In this document: in pieces, positions 63,801-64,000 of the stretch
How positions within the stretch are numbered: position 1 is the first letter of the stretch
Layout: every line of letters begins with the position of its first letter
Source: Enterobacteriaceae bacterium
GTDB lineage: Bacteria > Pseudomonadota > Gammaproteobacteria > Enterobacterales > Enterobacteriaceae
DNA length: 64,000 nucleotides
Assembly: GCA_902363335.1 (NCBI GenBank)
Contig: CABIZV010000009.1
Span: 62,001 to 126,000, forward strand
Reading direction: 5' to 3'
Made by a program: the position numbers and the translations under genes
The notes under the pieces: model-generated
What the model saw: only the letters and a program-made list of their open reading frames with translations
Told to the model about the DNA's origin: nothing
The model's database searches: none

Positions 63801-64000
63801 CACCGTCAGTACGCCGGAAACAGATCAGTTCCTTGCCGCCTCAGCGGATGTTGCTTATGTACTGAACAAAGCGACTGCTGATGTGAGTTTCGATACCTCC
63901 GTAGTGAAAACGACGGATGAAGATGCCTTCACGCTTCAGGAGCCTGTCACCACGCTGACGTCGCAGGCCAGTATCCAATGGACGTCGAGTAATACAAACG
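57877..64000 (+). CDS. Inverse autotransporter adhesin (intimin/invasin-like), 3' end beyond the window
   Basis: The frame is open for at least 2041 codons from GTG 57877 (behind GGAG) to the window edge. An extended signal peptide (about 1-45) is followed by a LysM domain near 58-105 (VYALGPGETPASVARKYNMS) that binds peptidoglycan. An inverse-autotransporter beta-barrel spans about 150-420 (SNLGLGYRWFAADWMLGANT; LGLGGEYWRDF). Then come about 13 Big_1 Ig-like repeats of roughly 100 residues, most with an ADG...DxxGNPV pattern, and at least two Big_2-type repeats near the edge. It should anchor in the outer membrane and project a long rod for adhesion, as YeeJ, ZirT and invasin do. The C-terminal adhesive tip is outside the window. 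Confidence 0.92.
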   Translation, partial: MKTKSVPPASPGMRLFAWFSIVIQTAFPLAVAFTPAVAGAGSDNRFLHEQTVSGMQTRVYALGPGETPASVARKYNMSLDSLRKLNQFRTFAHGFDHLHAGDELDVPLAPLPQVHWDDAPATSASDNGTDDMQAHKVAGYASQAGGVFASGTKGDAAASMARGMATGAASSEIQQWLSHFGTARVQLDADKNFSLKNSQLDLLVPLYEQKDSLVFTQGSIHRTDERTQSNLGLGYRWFAADWMLGANTFLDYDLSRNHARLGLGGEYWRDFLKLGVNSYHRLTGWKDSPDLADYEERPANGWDIRAQAWVPSLPQLGGKLTYEQYYGNEVALFGRDNRQRNPHAITAGMNYTPVPLLTFSAEQRQGKAGENDTRFGVEMNYQLGMPWQHQINPDAVAAMRSLAGSRYDLVERNNNIVLEYRKKEVIRLNTADLVTGYAGEQKSLGVSVNSKYGLERIDWSASPLIAAGGKIAQNGSDWTVVMPAYRSGVEASNTYTVSGVAVDKKGNVSGRADTQITVTQAAIDTTTSSLTPTVATLPADGTSTQEFVLKVNDREGHPVDIGEKEISLDKTSRLRGSSSSTVSSFTRRAAGEYVMRVTSGTMPEAFTVTPSARNTKFASADVKLTADNATAMVSDMDVIEDNALADGKSQNRFRVTVVDAQSNPVPGQSVSLQADNSATVAESAITEADGTVIVPVSSSLAGETTVTASINNKASKTLKLSFRPDQNTARIEQKDFSILPEVSLADGKTEKTVSARVTDAKGNTVPDVLVTFSADNGAVLAEEKAKSDNRGMVTTTMTSTVAGIAHVAASVNSQSVSKETTFTGNNATAIVTTVDTAAASGVADGVTAVTFRALIKDQNGNPLYGIPVDWKSSKDSSIVVFNNAQTVTSEEGIAEVRVTSTRAYSDVVVTASTNASSKDASPFTFVADRQNPVIKAFNTNKQTLTANGKDSAELTVSITDTNGNPLSGVEVALTNSNHAGITPSHPVTDADGLVSAALTTTHAGEVTVSASLGKGDTKSLVLTAESDEQTANVSVTAGTTSATAGQTQPVILTATVVDGNNNPVSGTSVAWQTSHNLLSDTVSQTNAEGEATVQLSGTEAVLTTVTAVLYNSKKGSAQVTFGPGEPENDHSQLSVSPQSITADGQSRAQASLILRDKWNNPVPGKTIDWSADTTSGIHFTPVEKGEGVYQAAITGTAEGVWALKAASGTVNLQTPLALLASQDSAQIDSVTVSGPDTARADGQETVTIRAQVKDGNGNTKLKGVAVGWSTTLGTLSSSLSKTDENGVAEITLSSRAAGSARVSAMLGGGAPIQANKAVTFTAGDISADKSSLSISPSSIIAAKESATLSVTARDVEGNLLPGLKDKINAGFTPDLNMTVSAFSEVSPGIYAASVSGKKAGISQVSADVSGIRINHTASITLEADNDTARVKGSITVTPASATVGDVVTYAAVLTDINENALGAGLPVTWSANESSTLSAQMTRTDDSGTAHVTLSRKLAGTAKVEVILPSGTTSAPDVIFSAGDVDESRSELTLVPSVIVAGKETAILTLTLRDSNGNLLTGKSVSGHSDNNDVTIGESQVNSDAPGHYKMKVSSDKAGTATLTVNVGDKALNQSRILTVKGDTDSWKLSAVTPDKTSLTAGDASGVTYSAAVTDAKGNPLNNVVVSWQLRGEAESYAPTSRTNEKGIATTTVKSHTAGLLQMTAYLDADNHIQANNVTVVAGDIKNATFSADKTSIGSDGKDTVTLTTGLEDYWGNPVTGKTVIIEGADSLAGFKLSEVQDQQNGRYVATGTATTKGQVTLSARVDGTKVGDSATVTVGAITPDLRFDNAVQPVTWTRNFTASQAVRGMPEGVEQMWSSSDTSVATVDANGKVTLLKSGSARISVYTPGNEQYDQAMASYTMNVSKANPGLKAGTGDPITAVWADGQERNITATYTNGDVQDGLKATYSARSEAVVKVDSSGKLTAVKPGATTVTVSTPETDQFLAASADVAYVLNKATADVSFDTSVVKTTDEDAFTLQEPVTTLTSQASIQWTSSNTN

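Noticed and set aside
1..64000. tRNA, rRNA or riboswitch genes
   Set aside because: No cloverleaf, rRNA segment or known riboswitch core was recognised by eye on either strand; a covariance-model scan would be needed to exclude them fully.

Overview
The window reads as part of a large plasmid from a gamma-proteobacterium of the order Enterobacterales. The main evidence is a RepFIB-type replication initiator with iterons on both sides, a DnaA box, and a ResD-like tyrosine recombinase. Remnants of IS903, IS66, IS110 and IS6 family elements and a fepE-like O-antigen chain-length gene also point to enterics. The genus cannot be fixed from the sequence. No conjugation, rRNA, tRNA or CRISPR locus was seen.

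Layout. (1) 0.1-9.6 kb is plasmid backbone: a DinQ-like type I toxin with a divergent antisense RNA and a LexA-like box, a serine recombinase, an Rpn-family nuclease, the RepFIB origin, a ResD-like recombinase with a degenerate neighbour, and vapBC behind a 34-bp palindromic tandem array. (2) 9.8-15.1 kb is a compact lasso-peptide cluster: precursor, RRE-protease B, cyclase C, a divergent ABC exporter D and a GntR-type regulator. (3) 15.5-17.8 kb holds a MITE-like element and a broken second recombinase-rpn module. (4) 17.9-22.5 kb is a complete MacA-MacB-TolC-like export operon. (5) 22.7-42 kb is a mosaic of small intact genes (MFS pump, isochorismatase-like protein, regulators, SMR pump, EAL phosphodiesterase, stress-type operon) among many decayed genes and IS remnants. 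(6) 42.1-64 kb looks like a virulence island. It contains an IS66 remnant, a 2015-residue toxin-like protein with a C58-type Cys-His-Asp signature and a polybasic furin-like motif, an XRE-cupin regulator, an IS6 remnant, an AT-rich 898-residue protein resembling the AvrE/DspE type III effector family, and an inverse autotransporter (intimin/invasin-like, LysM plus about 13 Ig-like repeats) that runs off the right edge.

How it may work together. Plasmid maintenance would rest on RepFIB, ResD and two toxin-antitoxin systems. The lasso cluster should make and export a competitor-killing or signalling peptide with a capistruin-like ring. The MacAB-type pump lies 3 kb away and could support export or tolerance, but that is inference. 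The right third encodes one very large surface adhesin and two candidate host-directed proteins with no secretion apparatus in the window. If they are type III effectors, the apparatus must be elsewhere in the genome.

The items most worth following up are the lasso peptide, the two large effector/toxin candidates, the 34-bp repeat array and the DinQ-like locus.
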